This document shows positions 14,627 through 26,300 of a stretch of 46,283 bases of DNA, in pieces. The number at the start of each line of letters is the position of its first letter. The stretch's first letter is position 1. The position numbers were made by a program, and so were the translations under genes. Location: positions 1 to 46,283 of IMG/VR virus record IMGVR_UViG_3300027969_000155. One strand, given 5' to 3'. The notes below the pieces were generated by a model, which searched no databases, was not told the origin of the DNA, and saw only the letters and a list, made by a program, of their open reading frames with translations. This DNA is from a virus.

Positions 14627-15571
14627 TTAGTTAGGATATACAATTACCACGCGACCGTTGTTGCCGCCGCCGCTTACTCCACCGCCAACTCCGCCTGAGC
14701 TGCCATAGAATGCACTGCCAGTATTAGGAACTGTACGAGCAACTGCCGCGGTTAACGTAACTGTACTTGCGCCGTTGCCTGCGAAACCAGAGCCACCACC
14801 GCCGCCACCCATTGCGTTTGGCTCAATATATCCACCACCGCCTCCGCCATAGTAGCCACCACCGCCACCGCCGCCGTGTGGGCTTGTAGATCCGCCTTGT
14901 AGCTGGCCACCGGCTTGACCTTGGCCGTTGCCACCACCACCGCCACCGCCTTGTGTACCGCCACCGCCTTGACCACCTTGGTATGGACTGTATCCAGCTT
15001 CTCCTGAAGATCCGCCACCACCGCCACCGTTATTACCTTCGCCGGCACGTGAAGCACCGCCACCGCCACCGCCGCCTGCAAGGACTGCGGCATTACCAAA
15101 TGCATAACTGTTATTAACAAACAAGCCGCTTAGTCCACCGCCTGAGCCATTGCCCCAACTTGTACCATTGCCGCCGCCGCCTGCTGGAGAGTTTTGATTT
15201 CCACTAGCACCGCCACCTCCACCAACTGTAACGTTGAGTGTGGCACCACCGTTGACGTTTAAAGTGCCTTGTGCAAATCCACCTGCACCGCCTGGAGCTC
15301 CATATTGCCAACCGATTGGAGCCGCGCCACCACCGCCGGCACCCCATACATAGCCTGTTGCGGCTACAAATGATTGTGCTAGATTCATAGTAGACCCGTG
15401 ATTAGCATGACGATCTCTTACCATAAGTTCATGATGTCCTGGGGTAAGGAATTCGTGTATGCGATATCCACCGGCGGTGTAAACTCGATCACCGCCAGTT
15501 ATTTCAAATCTTTTTTCAACGTCAGTCTTTGCTGTGTTGTAATTTCCACGTATACTTTTAATGAATGGCAT
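14627..15571 (-). CDS. Polyglycine-rich tail-fibre adhesin-like protein
   Basis: A 314-residue protein. An N-terminal domain of about 70 residues (MPFIKSIRGNY to GHHELMV) is followed by many Gly runs of 4-8 residues separated by short polar or aromatic linkers up to about residue 295, ending RVVIVYPN. This layout is like glycine-rich phage tail proteins and T-even gp38-type receptor adhesins, whose Gly stretches pack as a polyglycine-II sandwich while the loops between them bind the receptor. It is the penultimate gene of the - strand fibre block, where an adhesin is expected. Ribosome site AAGGAAA is close to the ATG. Homology to gp38 itself is not shown; only the architecture is similar. 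Confidence 0.75.
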   Translation of the reverse strand: MPFIKSIRGNYNTAKTDVEKRFEITGGDRVYTAGGYRIHEFLTPGHHELMVRDRHANHGSTMNLAQSFVAATGYVWGAGGGGAAPIGWQYGAPGGAGGFAQGTLNVNGGATLNVTVGGGGGASGNQNSPAGGGGNGTSWGNGSGGGLSGLFVNNSYAFGNAAVLAGGGGGGGASRAGEGNNGGGGGGSSGEAGYSPYQGGQGGGGTQGGGGGGGNGQGQAGGQLQGGSTSPHGGGGGGGYYGGGGGGYIEPNAMGGGGGGSGFAGNGASTVTLTAAVARTVPNTGSAFYGSSGGVGGGVSGGGNNGRVVIVYPN

Positions 15572-15589
15572 TTTTTTTCCTTATTTCTC

Positions 15590-16909
15590 TTAGTTAGCTC
15601 TGAATGTACCAGCAGTATTACCTGCGGTAGTATAGGTTATCGTAGTATTTTGTCCAACAACTAGTAGTGTACCACCTGTTTGTGTACCACTACCGTTTGT
15701 TGTACCAGCGATCACACTCCACGAATCAGATAATCGTTTTCTCAATGTGATTTCTTCTCCCAGTGCCAATGCACCACTTTTGCTTAGTGTCACGCCGCCT
15801 GCGGCAGCTAGTGTAACAACTTGACTGCTGATGTTACATAGGTATAATATAGTGCCAATTGGAAAACCAACTGTGGCATTGCTAGGTACTGTTACTGTGG
15901 CAGCGGCACTAGGGTTCATAGTAACAGCACGATCTCTATCTGCTAGAACAAATTGGTATGTTGTTCCTGTTTGTAAATTTTCCGGTCTTAATGAGTTAAT
16001 TGTTCCGGCAACTACTAGGTTATTTGTACTTGGGTTAAACGTTATACCATTACTTGCAATGTTAGCAGTACTTAATTGGCCAGTGGTTGTGCTGTTAAAC
16101 ACTGGATAGAATGTTGCGTTTGTAGTTGTTTCAGTTATTGATGGACTAACGTTGGCCCAGCTTAATGCGCCGCCGGTGGTTGATGTCAATGCAAATCCGT
16201 TTGTACCGGGTGCTGCCGCTGGAAATGTATAAGTTGCTGAGCCTGCTGTTGCAGCCGCAACAAGTTTGACTGATCCGCTTGTAGTTCCAGCAAGTGATAA
16301 TATTCCGCCAACTGTAACTGTAGTAGCACTTGTTGTGGCTCCTAAGTTAATTGCAGTTGTTGATCCAGCTCCGCCGGAGTTGGCAATGTTAACTGTGGTT
16401 GTATTTCCTGAAGCTGTTGCGCCACCAACAATAGTAGTTGTACTGGCCAATGTGCTGTTATAACCAATAGTTGCACTTGTGGCTCCGGTGAACGCATTAA
16501 TTGTAGTAGGTCCGTTAACTATGTTAGCTGATGTCAACGGATTAGTGATGTCTCCACTAAATGCGCCAGTAGTTGCTGTCAACGGTCCGCCACCATCAAA
16601 TGCTGTAATCCAGTTAATACCGTCACTATACAATGTTAATGTACTTGCCGCAGGTATTGCTTGAGTTGATAGTCCGCTAGATCCAGGACCTCTAAAGGTG
16701 CCGCTTCCGCCGCTAGTTAAAGTAATTGTTCCAGTGGCACTATTATAAAATGTCTGCGATTGTCCAGAGAACAATGCAGGATCGCCAATAGTTACACCAT
16801 ATGTGGTTCCTGTAAATTTTGTAAATTGTCCCGCAATTGGTGTTGTCAGCGTGTCGACGGTTGCCGCCGCTACTGAAGCTGTTGGGGTTACTGAATTATA
16901 ACGTGCCAT
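15590..16909 (-). CDS. Tail-fibre-like virion protein (439 aa)
   Basis: A 439-residue protein, very rich in Thr, Ala, Gly and Ser with almost no Lys or Cys. Recognisable fibre motifs are TYTFPAAAPGTNGFALTSTTGGALSW (around 235-260), a form of the common G-x-x-LTS-x-x-G-x-x-SW fibre element, and ATVTVPSNATVGFPIGTILYL to ITLRKRLSDSWSVI (about 330-400), a beta domain often found near the ends of marine phage fibres. Repeating TxxGxxTxTxxx units in the middle suggest a fibrous beta shaft. Ribosome site AGAGGA precedes the ATG. It lies between the polyglycine adhesin and a small beta protein. Confidence 0.75.
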   Translation of the reverse strand: MARYNSVTPTASVAAATVDTLTTPIAGQFTKFTGTTYGVTIGDPALFSGQSQTFYNSATGTITLTSGGSGTFRGPGSSGLSTQAIPAASTLTLYSDGINWITAFDGGGPLTATTGAFSGDITNPLTSANIVNGPTTINAFTGATSATIGYNSTLASTTTIVGGATASGNTTTVNIANSGGAGSTTAINLGATTSATTVTVGGILSLAGTTSGSVKLVAAATAGSATYTFPAAAPGTNGFALTSTTGGALSWANVSPSITETTTNATFYPVFNSTTTGQLSTANIASNGITFNPSTNNLVVAGTINSLRPENLQTGTTYQFVLADRDRAVTMNPSAAATVTVPSNATVGFPIGTILYLCNISSQVVTLAAAGGVTLSKSGALALGEEITLRKRLSDSWSVIAGTTNGSGTQTGGTLLVVGQNTTITYTTAGNTAGTFRAN

Positions 16910-16933
16910 GGTTGTCCTCTCTTATAGTTCTAA

Positions 16934-17290
16934 TTAACTTGTACTTGTTTCAATACCGTAGATATTAACGTTTATAGTGGCAGTTGAAGCATATACAGTA
17001 ATATACTTTGCACCACTGGTACTACTTAATACCAATCCTGTACGTTCAAATACACCGCCAGGTGCAACAACAGTACCAAATTCAATTGCTTCACTAGGTA
17101 CTAGTGAACCTGTTGGTGAGCCTGCGGTACCTAAGCTAGTACCTACATACAAACGAATGCTTGCCGCTGTTGTAGTGCTGGTATTAGTAAAGCTAACGTT
17201 ACATACTGTATATGTATTGTTAGGTACCATGTAGGTAGTAGTAGCTGTAGTTGCTGCCAGTGTACCTGTAAATAAAATTCCTGTTGCCAT
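16934..17290 (-). CDS. Small beta-rich virion protein (118 aa)
   Basis: A 118-residue Thr/Ser/Val-rich protein with alternating hydrophobic residues (YTVCNVSFTNTSTT, SIRLYVGT, FERTGLVL, KYITVYASTATINVNIYG), the pattern of a small beta-sandwich. Two further proteins of similar size and plan sit next to large fibre genes at 37191 and 44828, so the three probably share one fold and role, such as a fibre-base, connector or trimer-capping subunit. A late-type promoter CATAAATA at 17306-17313 and GGAGAA ribosome site lie directly upstream, so it may be expressed separately from the giant gene before it. Confidence 0.65.
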   Translation of the reverse strand: MATGILFTGTLAATTATTTYMVPNNTYTVCNVSFTNTSTTTAASIRLYVGTSLGTAGSPTGSLVPSEAIEFGTVVAPGGVFERTGLVLSSTSGAKYITVYASTATINVNIYGIETSTS

Positions 17291-17305
17291 TTTTGTTTCT
17301 CCAAA

Positions 17306-17313
17306 TATTTATG
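17306..17313 (-). promoter_or_regulatory. T4-type late promoter motif CATAAATA
   Basis: On the - strand, CATAAATATTTGGAG lies between the stop of the giant 3370-aa gene and the 118-aa gene, 15 nt before that gene's ATG. It would give a late transcript for the 118-aa, 439-aa, polyglycine and YAAW genes. Confidence 0.55.
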
Positions 17314-17314
17314 T

Positions 17315-20300
17315 TTATCGTTGTCCAAAGAATGCAAGAGCAACAGGTGCCCCGTCAATTCCGCCTGCAAATGTCATCTTACTTGTTACTAAGATTTGTG
17401 TATTGTTTGTATTACTTATCGTATTTCCAGCAATATAAATCTGTCCCGAAGTTATTGTATTTACGTTCAGTGAGCTCTGTCCGCCACCAATTTGGGCTGT
17501 AATAAACGCCTTAATTGCTTTCTGTGTTGGTACAACTGCATCACTGTTAGCTGTAAAGTACGGATCTGTACTAAATTGTGTAATTGTAGCTGATCCAACT
17601 CCTAAACTAACTGATCCAAGTGTCAAACTCTGTAGTCCTGACAAGTTAAACGCACTAGCGTTCAATGTAGCAGTACCAGTACTCTGTTGAACTCCAAACA
17701 AGTTACCAACGTTAAAGTTACCGTCTTGGTCAGTTGAAGTAAAGAACACTCGACCACCACCAACAAATAACTGCTGGTTAGCTGCCACAGCTCTAGTAGC
17801 GTCAACATACGGATAGTTTGTTGCAGAGAAACCGCCAGTACCAATGTACAAGAAGTCATGTCCAGTTAAACGAACGTTACTGTATTGTAAGTTAGTTGTA
17901 ATCAAATCATTATGTGCAGGTGCTAGTAATGTTGATATTCCAGGGTTAATTTGGAATGTAGCAGTATAGTTACCTGCAATACCAAGAATGTTGGTTACGT
18001 TAACTAATTTGTACCAACGGCTTGTTCCAAGAATACTGTTAAACACCACATTACAACCTGCTTTTGGTATTTGATACAATCCGCTTACGTTGACATACGT
18101 ACCTATCTGATACAAGTCAGCATAACCGTCACCTAGATAACTTGCTGTAGCTGTAGTATTAGCAATACCGCGATGAGCAAAACTTGGGTTACCAAGTGCT
18201 CCGTTACCAATACGTGCCACTAACGGTGCTGTATTAACCTTGTTAGGATCTGTTTGACTAATAGCTGGGCCTGCAAAATATGTCATTCCGCTTATTGTTG
18301 CGGCAGTTAATGCAATTACCGTTCCGCCAGCAGTTGCTGAAATTTGGAATGTGTTTGCAGTAGGTGTGCCTTTAACAAAATAATATGTTCCAGTAGTAAT
18401 TCCACCTGCACTAGTGCCGTTGAATACAATTGGTTGATTTGCTGACAAGTTAATAATGCTATCAACTGTAATTGTGCCGCCACTTGCGGTACTTGTTGAT
18501 GCAACATTGCCACGAGCAAAGCCACTACCTGGTTCAATCATTCTAACTTCACTAACTTGATTGTTAACTACTCTAACACGTCCTGATGGTGTTGCGCCTG
18601 CATAAATTCTAGCGGCTATTTTTCCACTAGTGTTAGATACTGACACCCATGTTGGAACTGCACCAAGTGTTGCATTTTGTGGATTACCAAATGCTAATCC
18701 AGTCCAGTTACTTGAACTTGGCATGCCGGTTGCATAGTAGGTCCAGTTGACTCCGTCTGGACTAGTTGCTACCGCTTGACTCGAAGTTGCAACGGCAATA
18801 AACAAGCCCTGACCGTAACTAATATTACTCCATGTTGTTACGCCGTTAGCAAGTAATGGATTGTTCAATGTTACTGTCCATGTATTATTTGCCGCATTTG
18901 ACGGAGTAATTGTCCAATTTTTTGTTTGCCAGTTAATAGTATAATTTATAGTACCGTCGCTAGCTAATGCTACAAATCTGCCATTACCGTAGGCAATATC
19001 TACCCAAGTTTTATTTGATAGTGACGCACCAGCGTACCATTTTGTTGGATCTGCCGCTGTAAATGTACTTACTGTACTTGATGCTCCGCCAATCGCACAG
19101 AACACACCAGCACCATAGGCTATTGCACTATATCCCTGACCGCTTGTTGTAATGTTAGTTGATTGATCTGACCATGTTGTAGATCCTAAACTACTTACAG
19201 TTCCAGGATAGTATGATACTGCTACTGCTGAGCTTGTTCCGCCTACGGCTATGTATAAGTTATTACCATACACTAACGATCTTAAGTTTGTTTTACCTGT
19301 TGTACTTGCAGTAGCACTCCATGTTGCACCCTGGTCTATACTGTATGCCGCACTGTTTGTGGCAGTACTAATAGCCATAAATGCCGCGTTAGCATCTGTT
19401 ACTGTTACTGTTGGAGTTGTTGTATAACCGTAACCTGTCTGCGATATAGTATAACTAATCACCCCATATCCTGCGGCATTAGTATTTGTTGTAGCTGTTG
19501 CTACTGGTAAACTACCAACATAGGTTAACGCAACACCATATGTGCCGCTTGCTCCTGTGCCACTTGCAGTACGTCTTGTAAGATCACCATAAACTGAATT
19601 AGTGAATGTTGGCTTTGTTGCACTAAATGTGCCACTTCCGCCTGCTAGGTAATAGTTAGTCATGTTAGGCGATACTGCTGTATCGACTGCCGAGTAGTAA
19701 GAACCAGATGTTGCGGCTCCGCCGTTAGCCCAACCTGTTGCTGTAAACGGAGGTGCAATAGTTACTATAGGAGCTGTATAATATCCGCTGCCATATGTTA
19801 CCGGTGTAATGCTTGATAAACTACTTGTAACTGCGGTAATAGTTGGACTTGCATACAAACTACCAGTAATTATCATGTCAACGGCCTGAATTTGTCCGTT
19901 TAGTACGCGAGCAACGGCAGTTGCGCCAGCACCAGTTGCATCAGTAATTACAATAGTTGGTGGTGTTGCATAATTGTATCCGCCGTTTACTACAGTAACT
20001 CCAATGATTTGACCTGCTGTATTTCCAGTGCCAATGACTGCTGTTAGTATAGCACCGGATCCGTTAATACCACCAACTACTGCTGTAGCTGTTGCATTTT
20101 GACCTCCGCCATATACAATACTTCTCCAACTAGAACTTGCGTCTGTTGGTAGTGCGCCGCCTGCGGCCCATGTGATTCCGTCTGTAGTAGTTGCTGTACT
20201 AGCAACTCCAGTTGCACTAGATGTAGCAACAAACTTGCCTTGGCCGTATGCTAGGCCGGCCCAAGTTGTAGTCACTGCCGCTGTCATTGTGATCGCTGTG

Positions 20301-23300
20301 CTTGTGAATCCCGGTGCAGTATAAGACAATGCTGGTTCAATAATGTATGCTGATGTAGCATCTAATATTGGTTGTATTGTCTTACCTGCAACAACGTGAT
20401 CCCAGCCTGCTTCGTATACTGGTACACTAATTGTTCCAGTAATTGCGGTACTTGCTAAGTTTTGACTTACACTTACGACCCAAGTTGACCCTGCGCCACT
20501 ACCGCTAATATTAGCAACAACATAAGTGTTAGGCAATATTGATCCGCCTGTTAATAACATACCTGGATAAATTACACCCGATGTCAATGTTCCAACAGTT
20601 AGTGTAGTTCCAATAATAATTGATGCAGCCGTTACTGCTGGAGTTGCACTGGTTGCAGTTAATGTAATATTGGTGCCGGCTTGTGCGTTCGCCAATGTTG
20701 TAGAAAGTCTAAATGTTGTACTAGTAAAACTTGTTGTACTTACATAGTACACTGTTGGCAAATATGTTGTCTGAGCACCTGAACCATTTATACTTAGCCC
20801 ACCAATCGGTGCTCCCATATATATTGGTTGTCCAACATACATAGTTGCTGTACTGGCCACAGTGAATACTGTAGTGTTATTAGTTGTAATTGTTAGCGTA
20901 GCAAAATTTGGACGGATAATGCTAGCATACTTGTCGCTTTGTCTATATGCAATTATGTTGGCAAATTGTCCAACAGCAGTTCCGCCGGTAATTTGAATTC
21001 TCATGCCAACGTATGCTGAACTTAACTGGATATCAGAGTTAGCAATAGTAACAGATCCAACTGCTCCCGTCTGTGCTACGTTTGATGCTGTTAAGTAGTT
21101 GCTTCCGCCAACACCTTGACCGTTGTTTAGGTCAACTAAGCGTGTTTCAAATACAGCCGCATCACGGAACTCGTCTTGAATTGTTACAATATTATATCCA
21201 GAACCGTTAACTGTTGGGATTGCATTTGTATAATGACTTCCTGCGTTTGCATATTCTATACGATAAATTTCATCTATACTATCAGTCACTACGTTTGTAA
21301 TGTACGCTGGATTAGCACGGTTATTTAATCTACCATAGATTGGAGTTTCAAAATTATCAATGCCTTCAGCAATAACACCGTATGTACCATATGAACTGTT
21401 ACCGTTAGTAGCACGGATACGTCCACCGTATTCTGCCATGTAACCTGCGTATGAATAGTATGCAAATACAGAAACAAGTTCTGTTAGTGCATTAGATCCG
21501 GTACACCATACACCAAATCCGTCACTGATAATAGTGGTATAATCGTTAGCAACGATAGATTTGTTACCACCACTGTGTAGTGCCGCATCAATTTTCATAC
21601 CTGAGCAACCTGCTCCAAACAATGTTAAGTTTTGTGTATATGGAGAGCGGAAGCTAATCCACGCATTGGCATCGTTTGGTCCAAATCCTGCGTCAAGACT
21701 TGAGTACGATCCTGCTGTTGGGCGCTTGGTTCCAAGTGCATTAGGTAATGTCATTGCACCATTCATACCGTTCAACGTCATATTTCTTAAACCAGACCCG
21801 TTGCGTAGATGGAACAAGTCTGTTACAGTCGCGCCGTTAACTGCTGATAAGTAAATTCTTACAGCTCTTGATGATTTGTAGTTACCAGTTAATCCTAAGT
21901 CGTAGACAAGTGCATCAAGATACATGTTAGCATCACGAATACACTTTTCTGGCTTCATGTAGTAACTTACAATCATTGACCCTGTTCCGCCCACTAGTGT
22001 TTTGGCAACTTGAGTTCCTTTTCCAGGAGGTGTTATAGTAAGAGATAAAGTTGTTGTTGTTGGTGTTGTCAAGACCCAATATACTGTTCCAATTATAATA
22101 TTGGCATCAAAACTTGTTCCGCTGAATACTACCGGATCTCCAACAGTTAAGTTGTGTGCGGCTGAACATGTAATTTGTCCTTGAACTCCGCTAGCTGTTG
22201 TTGTTACTGTTCCTCTGTACTGTGATAAAACATAAGCAACCATTTCATTGGCCAAGAATGTTTTATTAGCACGTATAATTTCAGCGCCTTGTATTGTGGC
22301 CAATGTGTTATTATAACCGCTGGCCATGCTGTAAGATCCTGTTGGATTGTTCCAAGGCTGGATAGTACCGTTGGTATTTTTATCGCAAATACCTTGATTT
22401 ATTGGCATACCTGCTGAAGCGGTAGCTGATAATCCAGTTACAGTATTGGTGATTGCAAATGCTGTACCACTCTTAAAACTTTCAGTAACTGTAATTGTAG
22501 TGCCTGCGGCAGGATAAGTGCCAGCTGTTACACTATTAATCCAATACTGTGTTCCATTTACTAGGCCGCCTGCGGCATTGAAGGTTGCAGTTAATGACAA
22601 ACTAGTAGCATTAGTTAATACCAATGCTGTTCCGTCTAATGTTGCGGCAATGGTAATTGCACTTGCACTTGCAGTTTTAACATAGTAAACTTTGTTAGCT
22701 ATAATACTAGCAGTAGTGCCATTGCCTGGAGGCGTAAAACCGGTAAACCAAACTTCTTGTCCAACTACTACTCCGAGCGATGCTACAGTTGCACCTAAAG
22801 TAATACTACTACTTGAAATAGTAGTTGCTGTTGTGGTAATATTTGCCGGTAATCCTGTAAATACGATCGGCATGTTAACTAACATATTAGCATTAGTTGA
22901 CACTGTGATTAAGTTTGTACTTGTTGTTACAGCGGATACTGGAATAGTTGTTCCACTAGCTGTAATATCTGTTGTCAAACCAAGTCCGCCGTAAATACCA
23001 TAAACAACCGCAGTCATTGCACCAGTAGCAGTACCGCTAATAGCAAATACTGAACCAAGATAGGTAGTGCTAATCGTAAATTGAGTCGAACTCAATACTT
23101 GTTTAATATAATATGTGCCAGCTGTCAGATTGCCTAGTAACGGTCCAGTAATTGTGATAGTTAGTCCAGGAACAAAACCGCTAGTAGTACCAGCTGTAAT
23201 TATGTTATTATATGTGGTTCCATTTAATACAACACTAGTAGTTACGCTGATAATACTTGTAGTTGTTGTAGCGGCTGACTGGTTATAGTTTAGCAACCAA

Positions 23301-26300
23301 TTAGTACCACTACCAGCAACAATACTAGTACCATTAGCAATACCGGTGCCACTTAATTGCATACCAACTGCAATAGTTCCGGTTACTGCGCTGTTAACTA
23401 CTAGCTGTGTTCCAGTAATTGTACCGTTAAACGTTGCCACTGTTGCAGGTTGTCCAGAAATCTGCGCGACCATTTCGTCAATAACAGTTTGAGTTTGTAC
23501 AACTGATCCGTTTGAGGCAAGTATTTTAACACGCTCACCGATAAATCCAAGTGAGCCATATGTTGAGTCTGCAAGGCTAGTGTGTAACGTTGCCACCGAA
23601 GGAACTAAACTATTATATAAACGTCCACATTGAATACTTTGGAAGTTGCCTCCAAACAATACATCGTATGCTAGTGCTGAAACTACATATCCTGCGTCAC
23701 GATTTGTCAATGTTAGAATAGGGCTTTCATTTTGATAGAACCGTGTTACCCATGATTGAGCATCGTTAGCTACTTCACTTGCTCGGAATTGAATAGCATC
23801 AAACGATCCTTTGTTTGCTGTTGTTGCTAGTGCGTATGCTCCAGATGTTACTGGAGTAATTGCTAATGTTGAGCCAGTAGCTGTTGCTGTTTGACTTACG
23901 CTAACAGTCCAGCTCAATCCAGAACCTGCTGTAATATAAGTGCCTGCGGCTACTGTACCGCCTGTGACAATTTGTCCAATTTTAACAGTGCCAGTTACTG
24001 AGCTAACAGTTAATGTAGTCGAGCTGATAGAACCTGTAAATGTTGCCGCGGATGGGTCAGGAGTTCCATTATCGAGCCAATATCGGATATCAGCAATACG
24101 AGCTTGAGCAAATGCCGCTGCCGCCGCAGATCCTGCTGTTCCTGTTGTATATTGTGTAGTTGTGTTTCCTGAGCTACGAGTAACTGCTATCTTCTGAACA
24201 ATTTGTCCAAGAATAACTGAAAGTCTACTCATTGTTTCTTGCACACCAATCAAATACGGTGCAACTATTTGAGGAGTGTTCAAGCTATAGTATGAACTTC
24301 CAGTAATTAATGATTGACTATTACTACCATAAGTCATATCATAGGAAATTGAATCAAGAATGTAAGTTAAGTCACGTAATGTTTCTGCTTGATAGGTTGC
24401 ACTGTAAGAACTCCATTGTGCCGCACCTGTTAAGTTAGGATTGGTATTTAAGAAACTTACAATTTCATCTTTGATAAACTGGTAGTTGGCTTGTATTAAT
24501 GTTACAGCGTCACCGTAATTTGCTAGATATGAAGAGTTATATCCAGTAACAGTTGGCCTAACAATGTCTGGTTGTTGAATTAATCCTTTAGGATAGTTTG
24601 GATTTGTTGGGCCAGTGATTACCGCTCCGCCTGCAAACATGTCTTGAATAATTTTAGTATTATTAACTACAAGATTAACAGCTGATGTATTTCCTGTATC
24701 GCCTGCAGGTAATGTTTTTACCTGCGTTGCTGTATTAGGAAATGTTGTTCCTGTAGTAGTAGGTGTTATTGTATTATTAGCTACTAAATCAGATACTATT
24801 GATCGAATACGATTTAGTGCTGTTGAAGTCTTCGGTCTATCGTTGCCCATATATGTTTGCGGGCCTGCAACCTGAACAATAGTGCTACGTAATTCGTCAC
24901 CAACAACCGCAGTGTCAATTGGAATTACGATAGGACCGTATTCGTTATATGTACCAGTTTTTAAATATATCGTTGTATGTGGTCGAACTTCTTGAGGGCT
25001 GTTGCCATAAGTACCTGCAGTTAGTGCGCTGGTAATAATACCTAGTAAGTTCTGTGCTGTTGTAACAGCGCCGCTTTCTACTGACGATGTAACAACTGTG
25101 GTAGTATTTTGAATAGCTTTAGTACTAATGCCATTTAATGTTTGATAGTTGGCAGCTGGCGCAGAATTAGACATTACTGCTGGGAATAATGTGTCTTTTA
25201 AGTAAGAAAGACTTCCTGCAAATGCTGGGGCTTGTTGTGCAGTACCAGTACCAGTAAAACTTGTTAAGGTTTTAAAATATGCTTTTGTAGCAGTAGTACT
25301 ATACAAATTGCCACCGTGTGTTAGGTCAAATATAATACCATCAATTACTGTTCCTGCATCGCGTTCTGCTTTACTTTGTGTGTATTGGAATGAAGCAGTT
25401 GATGCCACTCCGCTACTAGGACTAATAGTTTTAGTAATACCACTTTGGTATGCATCACTAATAGTAAAAGTTAAACCGTTTGGGATAGTATTTACATAGT
25501 AAACTTGCCCGATAACGACTCCTGCTGTTGCCGCTGTGAATGCGATAGGCATTCCAAAATACATATTGGCAGTAGTTGTCTGACTTGTAGTACTTGTTCC
25601 GCCAACAATAAATGTGTTGCCTGATGCACTTGATCCTGTTACATTATACGAATATTGATTTTGAAGATAGTTATTAACTTCCTTCATCATAAATTGTTTG
25701 TTAACTGCTAGTGCTAACCCAGCGTTTCTATTTAAGTATCCAGCTTCAATTTGGTTAGCGGCATACAACAGAGTTGCCCACGGTTTATCTAAAGTTAGGC
25801 CTTGGCCATTTCCAGCTATGTCAGAGCCTGTCGGTGCAACATACACTATGTTTTGAAGTTCGCCATAGTATTTCCATGCTGGTCGATTGCCGTCAACTCG
25901 TAGAACTTGTCCGTCTGTTCCTATTGGTAAACGTGTTGCGCCATCGGCAGCGTAGTATACCATGTCGCCTTGCGTAGTTAGCGCACCGCTATCTGCACCG
26001 CTAGCTAAAATATTCCAATATGTACCGCTGTCAGTAATAGGATCGTTTACACCAGTTGAACCAATGTGAGTACTAATACAGATGTAGCTACTATTTCCAT
26101 AGTAAACAGCATCACCGATAACATAAGTAATACCAGTTTTCCATGTTGCCGCATATCCTGTAGACACAGTAACAGTACCAATAGGACCTGTTCCGCCTCC
26201 ACCAGTAATAGTTGCTACTTTGACTACTAGGTCGTTACTAGGACTTGCTCCGCCTAATGCGCTGCCTAAAATCTTTAGTGTATCGTTAACTGTATATCCA

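Noticed and set aside
14752-15120. A 122-aa - strand frame within the polyglycine gene region
   Set aside because: It is a shadow frame produced by repeated GGT/GGC codons (Val/Ala-rich); the Gly-rich frame has a good start, ribosome site and known-type ending.
14800-15200. Possible CRISPR-like or other spaced array because of regular repeats
   Set aside because: The repeats are codon-level Gly runs in a protein gene with irregular spacing, not identical repeats with unique spacers.
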